The position numbers were made by a program, and so were the translations under genes. From Clostridium acetobutylicum ATCC 824 (GTDB lineage Bacteria; Bacillota; Clostridia; Clostridiales; Clostridiaceae), in the NCBI RefSeq assembly GCF_000008765.1, contig NC_003030.1:1398001-1462000 (forward strand): 64,000 nucleotides of DNA. Reading direction: 5' to 3'. Below the pieces are notes generated by a model. That model did no database searches. It was not told the origin of the DNA and worked only from the letters and a program-made list of their open reading frames with translations. Positions 8,844 through 18,311 of the stretch are shown here, piece by piece. Position 1 is the first letter of the stretch. Each line of letters starts with the position of its first letter.

Positions 8844-10058
8844 ATGTATTTTAATAAGAAGAGGGTAATAATAGTTTGCTGTTTTGTTTTATTATGCATA
8901 GCAATCGGTCTTGGAAGCTTTTTTTATGTATCCTTATTTTCTACTAGTACTAATTCTAAAAATATAAATGTAGCTGCTGTAACTCCTAAAAATAATGAAG
9001 CAGTTAATATACTGATTACAGGAGTAGACACAGGACGTAAGGAAAGTGAATTTGGAGATTACTCAAAAAGAAATGATGCTATAATGGTTCTGCATTATGA
9101 TTCGAAAAATAAAAGCGCTAACCTTGTGTCAATACCAAGAGATACAAAGGTAACTATTGATGGTAACACAAAAAAAATAAATGAATTGAGTTCTATAAAC
9201 GGTCCTAAGTATTTGGTAAGTGCTATAAAAAGTAATTTTGGAATAAATATAAACTACTATTTACAGCTTGATTATAAAGGCTTTAGAAACATGGTTGATT
9301 CAATTGGTGGTGTAAATGTAACTATAAATAATAAAATGAACTATGATGATCCTAATGGTAACATTCATATACATCTCAATAAAGGAGAAAATCAAAAGCT
9401 TGATGGAAAAACTGCTGAAGAATTTGTAAGATGGGAAAAAAATAATAATTCAGAAGAAAACATTGATAGTGATTTAGCTAGAATAAGAAATCAACATGAG
9501 TTTGTAGCAGCTGTAGTTCAAAACATGAAAAGAAAAAGCATGATATTTAAAATGCCATCTTTATTAAAAGTGGTTGCAAAAAATGTACAGACTAATATGA
9601 CTGCGTCTGATATATACAAGTATGGAAAGGCTTTGGCCTCTGTAAAAAGTGAAAATTTAAAGATTACATCTATAAATGGAACAAATGTATACATTGGTGG
9701 AAATACGTATTTTGTGTATAATCATAAAGAAAATAAAAATATATTAACTACAGGGAACAAGGTAAAAGTAAGTAAGCCAAGTTTAAATTATAAGATTGAA
9801 ATTTTGAATGGTACAGATAAAAATGGACTTGCAAAACAGTATAAGGATATACTTGTAGCAAAAGGATTCCAAAATGACTTTACTACAGGAAATTATCCTA
9901 AAAAGCCTGTTAAGAATACTAAAGTAACTTTGTACGGAATAGATGAAGAGGATGTACCTTATATAAAGAGTAAATTAAGCCTTAGTAATGTAGAACTTAT
10001 AAGCAAAAAAACAGAGAAATTTGATATAATAATACTGCAGGGTGAAGATTTTAAATAG
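8844..10058 (+). CDS. LCP (LytR-CpsA-Psr) family cell-wall glycopolymer ligase
   Basis: A 404-residue protein with an N-terminal membrane anchor (about residues 8-30) and an extracytoplasmic LCP domain (about 52-230). Conserved segments are LITGVDTG, the RNDAIMVLHYD strand, VSIPRDTKV and a later Arg-rich LARIRNQHEFV. A second small LytR_C-like domain covers about 310-400. LCP enzymes transfer wall polymers from a lipid carrier to peptidoglycan. Many clostridia have this gene after yqeK, with rsfS next; here rsfS is absent and ridA follows. Confidence 0.9.
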   Translation: MYFNKKRVIIVCCFVLLCIAIGLGSFFYVSLFSTSTNSKNINVAAVTPKNNEAVNILITGVDTGRKESEFGDYSKRNDAIMVLHYDSKNKSANLVSIPRDTKVTIDGNTKKINELSSINGPKYLVSAIKSNFGININYYLQLDYKGFRNMVDSIGGVNVTINNKMNYDDPNGNIHIHLNKGENQKLDGKTAEEFVRWEKNNNSEENIDSDLARIRNQHEFVAAVVQNMKRKSMIFKMPSLLKVVAKNVQTNMTASDIYKYGKALASVKSENLKITSINGTNVYIGGNTYFVYNHKENKNILTTGNKVKVSKPSLNYKIEILNGTDKNGLAKQYKDILVAKGFQNDFTTGNYPKKPVKNTKVTLYGIDEEDVPYIKSKLSLSNVELISKKTEKFDIIILQGEDFK

Positions 10059-10073
10059 TAAAGGAAGAATACG

Positions 10074-10457
10074 ATGAGAAAAGAAATAATAAAAACAGAT
10101 AAAGCGCCAGGAGCAATAGGTCCTTATTCTCAAGCAGTTAAAGTTGGAAATTTGTTGTTTACATCAGGGCAAGTGCCTATAGATCCAAAGACGGGTGAGC
10201 TTGTTTCAAAGGACATAAAGGAAGCAACAGATAGGGTTTTCAAAAATATAGGAGCAATATTAGAAGAGGCAGGTACATCTTTTGAAAACGTAGTTAAAAC
10301 TGTAGTTTTTGTTAAGGATATGAATGATTTCTCTAGTGTTAATGAAATTTATGCCAAATATTTCAGCAAGAATGAGCCAGCAAGATCTTGCGTTCAAGCA
10401 AAGCTTCCTAAGGATGCTCTTGTAGAAATAGAAGTTGTTGCAGTAGTGGAAGGTTAA
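10074..10457 (+). CDS. ridA: RidA/YjgF enamine-imine deaminase
   Basis: A 127-residue Rid-family protein that clears reactive 2-aminoacrylate and related imines. Typical segments: APGAIGPYSQAVKVGNLLFTSGQ near the start, the Arg in EPARSCVQAKLP (substrate carboxylate binding) and EIEVVAVVEG at the end. Length is exactly that of the family. It lies 15 nt after the LCP gene and 3 nt before the pseudouridine synthase. Confidence 0.95.
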   Translation: MRKEIIKTDKAPGAIGPYSQAVKVGNLLFTSGQVPIDPKTGELVSKDIKEATDRVFKNIGAILEEAGTSFENVVKTVVFVKDMNDFSSVNEIYAKYFSKNEPARSCVQAKLPKDALVEIEVVAVVEG

Positions 10458-10460
10458 GTT

Positions 10461-11360
10461 ATGATGGATAATAAGCTTGTATATTTAGTAGAAAAAAAAT
10501 ATGAAAATTTTAAGATAAGGGACTACTTAAAGCAGGTTCATGGATTTTCTACAAGACTGATAAGAGGGGCAGCTTTTGGTGAAAGATTGTTTGTAAATGG
10601 AAAAACCGTAAGACTATCATACAGAGTACTAGAAGGCGATAAAATTGAAGTAGACGTCAATAAACCTGAAAGTCAAAATGTTGATCCTGAAAAAATGGAT
10701 TTAAATATAGTTTATGAAGACTCTGATATAATAGTGCTTAATAAACCAGCTAATATGATTGTACACCCTACGAAAAATTATCAGCATGGAACTCTTTCTA
10801 ATGGATTGCTATATTATTTTAGGGAAAAGGGAGAAAATTGCATTGTAAGGTTAGTTAATAGGTTGGATATGGATACTTCAGGTTTAGTGCTAGTGGCTAA
10901 AAACCAATTTTCACATATGGCCTTAGCTAGAGATATGAAATTAGATACCTTTAAGAAGGAATATATAGCAGTAGTAAGAGGAAATTTATCATCCCTTAAG
11001 GGAACTATAGATAAACCTATCTATAAGGAAGAGGAAGAGCCCATAAGAAGGACTATAGATGATAGAGGGCAAGAAAGTATAACGCATTTTGAAGTAGTAG
11101 AAAGATATAAAAATGCTGATAAGGTAAAATTAGTTCTTGAGACAGGAAGAACTCATCAAATAAGAGTTCATTTAAGCAGCATAGGAAATCCTATAATAGG
11201 GGATAGTCTTTATGGTGAAGAAAGCGAACTAATTAAAAGGCAGGCACTTCATGCTTTTAAACTTCAGTTTCCACATCCTAGGGATGGAAGAATAGTGAAT
11301 ATAGAAGTTAAACTGCCAGAAGATATTGAAAATCTTATAAGTAAAGTAAAAGGTGAGTAA
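10461..11360 (+). CDS. RluA-family 23S rRNA pseudouridine synthase
   Basis: A 299-residue enzyme with an N-terminal S4-like RNA-binding domain (about 18-75) and the RluA catalytic domain. The catalytic Asp is in VNRLDMDTSGLVLVAKN, and the RTHQIRVH and IGDSLYG motifs follow. Length and motifs fit RluD or YjbO/YlyB-type enzymes, but the target uridine cannot be read from sequence. It ends in a hairpin shared with the convergent dacF-like gene. Confidence 0.93.
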   Translation: MMDNKLVYLVEKKYENFKIRDYLKQVHGFSTRLIRGAAFGERLFVNGKTVRLSYRVLEGDKIEVDVNKPESQNVDPEKMDLNIVYEDSDIIVLNKPANMIVHPTKNYQHGTLSNGLLYYFREKGENCIVRLVNRLDMDTSGLVLVAKNQFSHMALARDMKLDTFKKEYIAVVRGNLSSLKGTIDKPIYKEEEEPIRRTIDDRGQESITHFEVVERYKNADKVKLVLETGRTHQIRVHLSSIGNPIIGDSLYGEESELIKRQALHAFKLQFPHPRDGRIVNIEVKLPEDIENLISKVKGE

Positions 11361-11390
11361 AGAAGCAATTCTTATAACTCACCTTTTATT
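11348..11390. terminator. Bidirectional terminator between rluA-type gene and dacF-like gene
   Basis: 11-bp perfect stem AAAAGGTGAGT / ACTCACCTTTT (11348-11358 with 11377-11387). The arms begin with A and end with T runs, so it can work on both strands. The stop codon of the pseudouridine synthase lies inside it. Confidence 0.85.
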
Positions 11391-11401
11391 TATGTAGAAA
11401 A

Positions 11402-12679
11402 TTAGAAATATGAACTTTTATCTTTGTTTTGTCTTACTTTTATTCTTAAAAACTGTAAAGCTAATATTAATAATATTGCAGCTAGAATACATCCGATAAT
11501 CGCTTTGTTATCTTCAAAGTAACCTGAAATTGAGTTTGCATTAGAAAGTTTATTAGATTTAACAGTTACAGCGCTGTTCAGCTTTAAAGTTCCAATTTGT
11601 TTACCATCTATAGAAATTTTAGCTGCCATAATTTGTGTTCCCTTTGAAAAATACTTTTTCTTTAGAGAATTTTTGTCAACCTGAACCTTTGGAACACTTT
11701 TTGAACCATTTTCTGTACAATAGTAATAATCTTCAGAGGCTAAAAGAGGGATTTTAGTTCCGTCTAAATAATAGTTTTCAACTATATCACCCTTTGAAAA
11801 TAGCTTTTTCTGTTGAAAATTATTAAAACCATACTCAAATAACGCTTTTGAATCATCATAAAAAGTTTTCTCTTTACTGTGTACAAGTGCAACAACAAGC
11901 TTTCTTCCATTGTTATTAGCAACAGAAACAAAGGAATGAAGTGATAAAATAGTATAACCAGCTTTTCCACCAATACATTTATCATAATAGTTTTTTGAAT
12001 TTTTGTAGACTAACTTATCCTCGTTCCAAAAGTTTCTGGATTTCTTTGTCTTTTCTGCATCCATATTGTTAGTTGGAGACATTTGATAGTTAAGTGTTGT
12101 TGAAATTTTTTGATATTCAGGATATTTAGAAAGTTCCTTCATTATTAAAGCAAGATCCTTAGCTGAAGTCTTATGATCCTTATCGTATAAACCATTTGGA
12201 TTTTTGAAATTGGTGTTAGTACATCCTAGTTCAGCAGCCTTTTTATTCATCAAAGTAGCAAATGCCTGAGGTGAACCACTTATGTGCTCAGCAAGTGCTA
12301 CAGCAGCATCATTTGCTGAAATTAATAAAAGGGCATGTAAAAGATCACGAACAGTAAGCTCTTCTCCATTTGTTATTCCTATAGAATTTCCATCCCTAAG
12401 AGCAAGGTACTTTGTTGTAAAGTCGTTGCTCACCTTAACCTTATCATCTAATTTGCACTTTTCTAGAGTTAAAAGTGCTGTCATTATTTTAGTAGTTGAT
12501 GCTGGGGGATAAGAAGCATTCATATTTTTTTCGTATAAAATTTGTCCACTATTACCATCCATTAGAACTGCGCCATCAGCGGAGACATTTGGTGGATCTG
12601 GTACTTTGGCATATATATTAATATTTATCGTTGAAAATAAAAACATTACAGTCAGTGTGAATATTATTAGTTTTCTCAT
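11402..12679 (-). CDS. dacF: D-alanyl-D-alanine carboxypeptidase, DacF/PBP5 type
   Basis: A 425-residue low-molecular-weight penicillin-binding protein with a signal peptide (residues 1-24) and the S11 active-site motifs: PASTTKIM (SxxK) and ISANDAA (SxN). The third motif is GGKAGYT, so the usual KTG is KAG. A C-terminal membrane helix (about 393-415) replaces the amphipathic anchor of E. coli PBP5. It trims the terminal D-Ala of wall pentapeptides; DacF-type enzymes in spore formers also shape the cortex. The Ala in the third motif may lower activity. Confidence 0.9.
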   Translation of the reverse strand: MRKLIIFTLTVMFLFSTININIYAKVPDPPNVSADGAVLMDGNSGQILYEKNMNASYPPASTTKIMTALLTLEKCKLDDKVKVSNDFTTKYLALRDGNSIGITNGEELTVRDLLHALLLISANDAAVALAEHISGSPQAFATLMNKKAAELGCTNTNFKNPNGLYDKDHKTSAKDLALIMKELSKYPEYQKISTTLNYQMSPTNNMDAEKTKKSRNFWNEDKLVYKNSKNYYDKCIGGKAGYTILSLHSFVSVANNNGRKLVVALVHSKEKTFYDDSKALFEYGFNNFQQKKLFSKGDIVENYYLDGTKIPLLASEDYYYCTENGSKSVPKVQVDKNSLKKKYFSKGTQIMAAKISIDGKQIGTLKLNSAVTVKSNKLSNANSISGYFEDNKAIIGCILAAILLILALQFLRIKVRQNKDKSSYF

Positions 12680-12898
12680 GTCACCCTCCTAAAAAATTGA
12701 TAATAACAGTATACCAAAAAAAAATGAAGGTGGCAAAAAATAATGTTTAAAAAAAACTGTTATGTCAAAAATACCAATTAAAGGTTCAAAAAGTAGAAAG
12801 TTAAAAAATATATATGTAAATGGTTAATTTTTAAAATATTTGTTTATTTATATATGAGAATTAAGCTGTAATATAAAATAGATTTGGTGGTGTGAATA

Positions 12899-13528
12899 GT
12901 GAAAAATAAGAAAGCTGTTGTGGGATCTATAACTATAATTTTTATATTTGTAGTGTTGATTTTTATTGGATATGAAGTGGAAAGTAGGGGGGAGGATAAT
13001 TCTAGTAATGTTTCTGTTTCTGAAGTCATGAATAATAAGAAAAGCAAGAAATCTAATGAAAATGAAACAAAAGAAGTTAGTGCGCAAATTTTTGGTGCGG
13101 TGAAAAATCCAGGCGTGTATTCTCTAAAATCCAATAGTAGAGTTAAAGATTTGATTGATCAAGCAGGAGGATTTTTAGATAATGCAGACAAGTTTAGTAT
13201 AAATGGTGCTGCAAAATTAGTTGATGGTGCAAATATATATGTTAAAGCTCAAGGAGAAAAAGATAGTAAAGTAACAAATACTTCATCATCACAAGAAAAT
13301 ACTCAACCACAGCAAAATTCTTCAGGAGAAGATAAATTGGATATAAATACAGCTACAGTAGATGATATTGTAAGCAAAAAAATAAAAGGTATAGGGAAGG
13401 GGTTAGCTCAGAGGATAGTGGATTATAGAGAAAAAAATGGTGGTAGAATAAGTTCGGTAGAAGATTTACAAAAAGCTATAGGTAAAAAAAGAGGACAGGA
13501 TTTAATGGATTATGTAAATATAAATTAA
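12899..13528 (+). CDS. comEA: ComEA-like DNA-binding protein
   Basis: A 209-residue membrane-anchored protein: N-terminal membrane segment (about 5-24), linker, SLBB domain (about 60-115: VSAQIFGAVKNPGVYSLK), a Ser/Gln-rich linker, then a helix-hairpin-helix pair (LDINTATVDDI, IKGIGKGLAQRIVDYREKNG) that binds double-stranded DNA. This is the layout of the DNA-uptake receptor ComEA. GTG start with GGTGGTG upstream. Its usual partner comEC lies 3 kb downstream but is broken. Confidence 0.92.
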   Translation: MKNKKAVVGSITIIFIFVVLIFIGYEVESRGEDNSSNVSVSEVMNNKKSKKSNENETKEVSAQIFGAVKNPGVYSLKSNSRVKDLIDQAGGFLDNADKFSINGAAKLVDGANIYVKAQGEKDSKVTNTSSSQENTQPQQNSSGEDKLDINTATVDDIVSKKIKGIGKGLAQRIVDYREKNGGRISSVEDLQKAIGKKRGQDLMDYVNIN

Positions 13529-13664
13529 AGAAAAATCAAATTAAAACGATAAAAAATGATATAAATATAATAATTGTAAAGTTTTTAATATGGGGTTAAT
13601 ATAATACTATATTAGAAATTTAAGCGGACAAAAGTTTTATTTCTACTGTGGTGGGGTGATGAAA

Positions 13665-16208
13665 ATGGCAGATTGGTATGGTTTAGCAGCTGTAGACGTT
13701 GTTAACCTCTTTAGGAGTAATTATACAACGGGACTAAGTGATGAGGAAGTTTTACAAAACAGAAAATTATATGGGAGCAATAAAATAGTCAGTACAAAAA
13801 ATAAAAATTTAATGTTAAGCATGATCAAAGAAATAGTTAATCCATGGTTTATTTTTTTGATTTTTTGTTCATGTGCATTTTTTTATATAGGAAAGTTTAA
13901 TTATTTTTTTGTAGTGCTACTTTTAGATATATTTGCTCTAATAATAAGTATACTTCCTTATTATAGAAGCTATAAAACAATCAAGAATATTGAAAAAATT
14001 AATCTAAGCAAAGTAAGCGTTCTCAGAAATGGAAAGCTTATGAATATTAACTCTGAGGACTTAGTTGTTGGTGATATAGTTATCTTTTCTAAAGGAAATA
14101 CTATTCCAGGTGATATAAGAATAATAGAATGCAGTGGACTAAAGGTAAGTGAGGTAAGTGTAACAGGAGACGAAAGCATAATGGAAAAGTTTTCAGCTAA
14201 AATATACTTGGAGACTTTAGAAGTATCAGAGATGGGAAATATGCTTTTTAAGTCGTCTGTAGTGTATGCTGGAGAAGGTCAAGGTATAGTGGTAGCTGTT
14301 GGAGATAATACTGAATTCGGTAAAATAGTAGCCCCAATATTGAATTATGATAAAAATAGAAACTTCTTAATAAGGAAAGTAAGAGTTGGGATGAACTACT
14401 TAGCTATTTTTTCTTTTATTTCTTGGTTTGGACTTACGTTTTTTATGAATTCAAACGGAAAGGCATTAAATGAATCTTTGCGGCAAACATCATTTTTAAT
14501 TATCGCAGGTATACCAATAAATATATTATTTTTATTATATGCTATGTATGTAGTTATAAGAGCATACTTTAAATCAAAGAATATTGACTTGAAGTTCTTA
14601 TCAATAATTGAAAACTTATCTAAAATAAATGTTATTGTAACAGAAAAAGAAGAGGCTTTAACAAAAAGTAATATGTTTGTTAGAAAGTTTTATGATAATG
14701 AATCTATAAAAAATTTTGATTCTAAATTTTTTGTAAATGCAAATATTAAAAGAATACTTGAAATCGGTTTTTTATGTAATGATTTTGCTTCAAAGAGAAA
14801 TTTAAACAAAACTCTAAATGCGGCAGAAAAGGCTATAGTGGAGTTTGTTGAAGGTGGAGATGTAGATTTAGAGATAGCTAAAAGAGTTTTTGAAATCCCA
14901 TACAATGGTAATAAGAGGATTAAAACTACAGTAAATAAAATGAGAAAAAGGTACAGAGCTAATGTTAAGGGACCAGTGGATTCCATACTTAAAAACTGTA
15001 CTCATTTCATGGTGGATGGTGTTGAAAGAGAACTTACTCAAGAAGCAATTAATAGTATAAAAATGGCAGACATACAAATGAGTAATGAGAGCTTATATGT
15101 AATGGCTTTTGCCTATAGGAACTTTAGTTATAAACCTAGTTCGGACGAAAATATAGAAAGCAATCTGGTATTTGTAGGGTTAATCGGGTTTGAAAGTATT
15201 TTTAAAGAAGATGTAGAAAATGCAGTGGAAAAATGCTTTGTGAATTCTGTAAAACCGATTATATTCACAGAAGATGGAAAACTTACAGCTATATCTATGG
15301 GCAGAAAGATAAAAGTTGTTAAAGACGCTACAGAAGTTTTATCAGGTGTAGAAATGGATAATATGTCTGAGGAAGAAATAAAGAATAACATTGAGAAAAT
15401 TAGTGTTTATTCAAGAGTTTCGGAAGAAAATAAGCGGGATGTCATAAAAAATTTCAAGGAGTTAGGCTACAATGTTTTAAGCTCAGGATCAAAATTAACA
15501 GAACTGCCTGCACTTAATGAAGCTGATTTATTTATATCCTATGGTGAAAACTCCAATAAGATAGTGAAAAGATTAAGTGATATAGATTTTGAAAAAAATG
15601 ATATGGGCATGATTGCAAATATGATTATAAATAGTAGAAAATTGATTATAGCACTTAAAAATTTAATTAATTATGTTTTTATTTGGAGCTTTAATCTTGT
15701 AGCAGTAATCTTATTGCTTTATATGAATAACTTAAATTTAAAGTTTAATATAGAACAGATATTATGGATTCTATTTTTTAATGTTTTGATAAATGGTATT
15801 GCAATTTTTTCTAACTATAAAAAAGTTATAACACAATACGATTTCAATTTAGAAGAAGAAATATGGCATATAAGTGCAGCTTCCATAATTTTTAATGGAA
15901 TAATTCCTGCAGTGATAATTTTAGCAAGCAGTGCATTTTTTAGTAATTTAAATATTCAGGTGTTTGTATTTTGGGCTATTATATTTGAACAAATAATTTA
16001 TGGATTGTTTGATAAGTTCGAGAAAAATATTTATTTTTTTGTTGTGATAATTTTGAATTTAGTTTTAGAGGCAGGTATAGCGTTGAGTAGTTTAGGCACT
16101 TATATTTTCGGAATTGATAGATTGAGTTTATATGATATGAAAATTATAGGTTTAGTTGCAGTAGTACAGATGGCAGCAATATTTTTGAAAAAAATGTTTA
16201 CGGAATAG
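13665..16208 (+). CDS. P-type ATPase-like membrane protein lacking all catalytic motifs (pseudoenzyme)
   Basis: About 847 residues with the fold and domain order of a type II cation P-ATPase: N-terminal cation-ATPase domain, two helices, actuator domain (VLRNGKLMNINSEDLVVGDIV), helices, P/N domains and C-terminal helices. Every catalytic signature is changed. The phosphorylation loop DKTGTLT reads EKEEALT (Glu327 replaces the Asp), TGES is shifted to TGDES, the hinge TGDGVNDAP reads SGSKLTELP, and the M4 PEGL motif reads PINI. The N-domain KGA becomes KGP. The frame is open throughout. The ATG at 13665 is chosen for spacing to GGTGGGG. It cannot pump by the normal cycle, so a scaffold or sensor role is inferred. 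It sits between comEA and comEC. Confidence 0.85.
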   Translation: MADWYGLAAVDVVNLFRSNYTTGLSDEEVLQNRKLYGSNKIVSTKNKNLMLSMIKEIVNPWFIFLIFCSCAFFYIGKFNYFFVVLLLDIFALIISILPYYRSYKTIKNIEKINLSKVSVLRNGKLMNINSEDLVVGDIVIFSKGNTIPGDIRIIECSGLKVSEVSVTGDESIMEKFSAKIYLETLEVSEMGNMLFKSSVVYAGEGQGIVVAVGDNTEFGKIVAPILNYDKNRNFLIRKVRVGMNYLAIFSFISWFGLTFFMNSNGKALNESLRQTSFLIIAGIPINILFLLYAMYVVIRAYFKSKNIDLKFLSIIENLSKINVIVTEKEEALTKSNMFVRKFYDNESIKNFDSKFFVNANIKRILEIGFLCNDFASKRNLNKTLNAAEKAIVEFVEGGDVDLEIAKRVFEIPYNGNKRIKTTVNKMRKRYRANVKGPVDSILKNCTHFMVDGVERELTQEAINSIKMADIQMSNESLYVMAFAYRNFSYKPSSDENIESNLVFVGLIGFESIFKEDVENAVEKCFVNSVKPIIFTEDGKLTAISMGRKIKVVKDATEVLSGVEMDNMSEEEIKNNIEKISVYSRVSEENKRDVIKNFKELGYNVLSSGSKLTELPALNEADLFISYGENSNKIVKRLSDIDFEKNDMGMIANMIINSRKLIIALKNLINYVFIWSFNLVAVILLLYMNNLNLKFNIEQILWILFFNVLINGIAIFSNYKKVITQYDFNLEEEIWHISAASIIFNGIIPAVIILASSAFFSNLNIQVFVFWAIIFEQIIYGLFDKFEKNIYFFVVIILNLVLEAGIALSSLGTYIFGIDRLSLYDMKIIGLVAVVQMAAIFLKKMFTE

Positions 16209-16244
16209 AAATATACTGATTATTGTTATTTCAATTTGGTTAAA

Positions 16245-16268
16245 ATACCAATGGAGGTGCATTGGTAT
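16245..16268 (+). promoter_or_regulatory. Hairpin presenting the ribosome site of the 16267 gene
   Basis: Perfect inverted repeat ATACCAAT (16245-16252) / ATTGGTAT (16261-16268) with the 8-nt loop GGAGGTGC, which is the Shine-Dalgarno sequence. The ATG start (16267) lies in the last bases of the 3' arm. Confidence 0.6.
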
Positions 16269-16566
16269 GTTTGATAGTGTATATGAAACTTTTATTTCTA
16301 AAGATGATAATCGTGTATGTTTAGATATTCCTAAGAATGATTTTTTGTTTAGCTATGAAGATATAACAAAAGATACAGCAAAGGATTTTGTAAATAACTA
16401 TTTTAGAGAAAAAGGAAGAGAAGGAATACCTAATGTTACAGATGTGTCCATTGAGAGTGATGTAATAAGGCTATATATTAAGATTGATTACAGCGAAAGT
16501 CAAAAGCCTATGAATGTTCCAGACTCACTCAATATGCGTGGATATGATCACAATAGAACAAGATGA
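16267..16566 (+). CDS. Conserved-looking hypothetical protein
   Basis: A 99-residue soluble acidic protein with no signal peptide or membrane segment and no motif I recognise. The first half is charged (KDDNRVCLDIPKNDFLFSYEDI); the second reads like alternating beta strands (VTDVSIESDVIRLYIKIDYSE). The stop overlaps the comEC ATG as ATGA, so the two are translationally coupled and probably work together. Good ribosome site, within a hairpin loop. Confidence 0.65.
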   Translation: MFDSVYETFISKDDNRVCLDIPKNDFLFSYEDITKDTAKDFVNNYFREKGREGIPNVTDVSIESDVIRLYIKIDYSESQKPMNVPDSLNMRGYDHNRTR

Positions 16567-18311
16567 AGAGACCTCTTGTTTTCTATTTTGTATCTATTAT
16601 ACTAGGAATTTTAACCGCTGCTCTTCTGAAAATTGATATATTGATAGGTGCAGTTATAGCTGCATCTTTTTTTTGTAGTATGTTTTTTACATTAAAAAAA
16701 TCTTTTGTGATTATCAACCTAGCATTCTTCCTAATGGGTTTTCTTTGCCTTATATACTATTTCGGTATTAATATAAATAATAATAAGAGTATAAATTTAA
16801 GGATATCGGATAAAAGTGGACTTCTTTATATAGGAAACTATAAGGGTAGAAAAGTCACTATCAATGAGAAAAACGCTAAGTTTAAATTTGGCGAGATAGT
16901 TAAAGTAAAGGGTACGTATAAGAGAGATGTTGATTATGGTAATGGTATTGTTGGAATTATTGATGTAGAAAAAGATTATGGATGTAGATCAGATATTATA
17001 ACCAAGATGTACAGTATTAGAAATGAAATATATGAAAACTATGCTTCAAATATCGGTAAGGATAGAGCAGGAGTAATAATGTCTCTGTGTTTTGGAGACA
17101 CTTCAAATTTAAGTAAGAAAGATAAAAATGATTTAAAAAAGCTTGGAATAATACATGCTGTTAGTGTATCAGGAATGCATATGGCAGTAATTTATGAAAT
17201 TCTAGAGAAAACATTAGGATTAGCTTCGGCTATAATTGTATCATTGTTTTATGTTATTTTTACAGGATGTCTTCCAGCTACTATGAGAGCATTCATTATG
17301 ATTTTTGTGTTAAAGCTTTCAATAAAAGTATATAAAAACTATGATGGCCTTTCCTCTCTTGCTTTATCAGGAATCTTAATGCTTATTTTTAAGCCTTATT
17401 ACATCTTTAATATTTGAGCAGTTTTATCTTATCTTGCAACAATGGGAATAATGTTGTACTATAAGAAAATATCTCGAATGTTTTATAAATTACCGCAAAA
17501 ATTAAATGAAAGTTTAAGTTTGACCTTAAGTGCTCAAATTTTTTCTGTTCCTTATGCTGGTTTTGTATTAAAAAACTTTAGTGGAGGTTTTATATTAGGA
17601 AATTTAATAATAGTACCAATATACTCAGTTCTTATAATACTAGGTAATCTGGGTGGTATTTTTTATAATGTAAAACCAATATTTCAGCATATATGTGATT
17701 TAGTGTATATACTTTTAATAAGCTGTGATGGGCTCATCAAATTAGCTTTAAAAATAACACCGCAAATAATTTATATGTCTGAGATTACTAGTGTTTCTCT
17801 TGCCTTTATATTTTTTAGCTTTATCCTCATTAAAAAGGGATATAAGAAATTTAAATATTTGCCAATAATATTTTCAATAGGTATAATAATCAATTCTTAT
17901 AATGCAATTCCTTGTATAGAGTGTATTAATATCAATAATAAAAAAGCGTTTGTTGTTAAATATAGAGAGTACTCTGCACTTATTACAAATTATAAGATAA
18001 AGGATTCAAGCCAAAAGGAAAGTATATTAAATAGTTTAGGAGTAAAAAAGCTAGTAAATATAAAGGATAAATACACTTTAAGAATAAAAAACCAGTATAC
18101 TATATATTTTGATGATAGTGTGAAAATATATGACAAGGGTAGTAAAATTGCAGATATAAGGGGTGATAATATATATTATAGTAAATTTTATACTCACCAG
18201 TATGGTATAATAAAATTAGATGATTCAGATAAATATTCTTTTCTTGGTGTAAGGGCAACAGCGGAACTTATAGATGGGAAAGTTTTAGTTTTAAAAGGGT
18301 GTGAAAAATGA
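16563..18311 (+). pseudogene. comEC: comEC split by an in-frame TGA
   Basis: Two open pieces (16563-17417 and from 17442) lie in the same frame, separated only by TGA at 17415-17417. Together they give a ~582-residue polytopic protein with the ComEC/Rec2 competence domain: VSVSGMHMAVIYEILE and LPATMRAFIMI before the stop, LSYLATMGI after it. The stop falls just before the conserved LSxxAT segment. The second piece has no ribosome site of its own. The C-terminal ~160 residues do not show the HxHxDH metallo-beta-lactamase motif of full-length ComEC. Either a true nonsense mutation or a base-call error; selenocysteine is unlikely because nothing supports it. DNA uptake through this channel would be impaired. 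Confidence 0.85.

Noticed and set aside
17415-17417. TGA in comEC as a selenocysteine codon
   Set aside because: ComEC has no known selenoprotein form and the position is not a Cys site in the family; mutation or base-call error is simpler.
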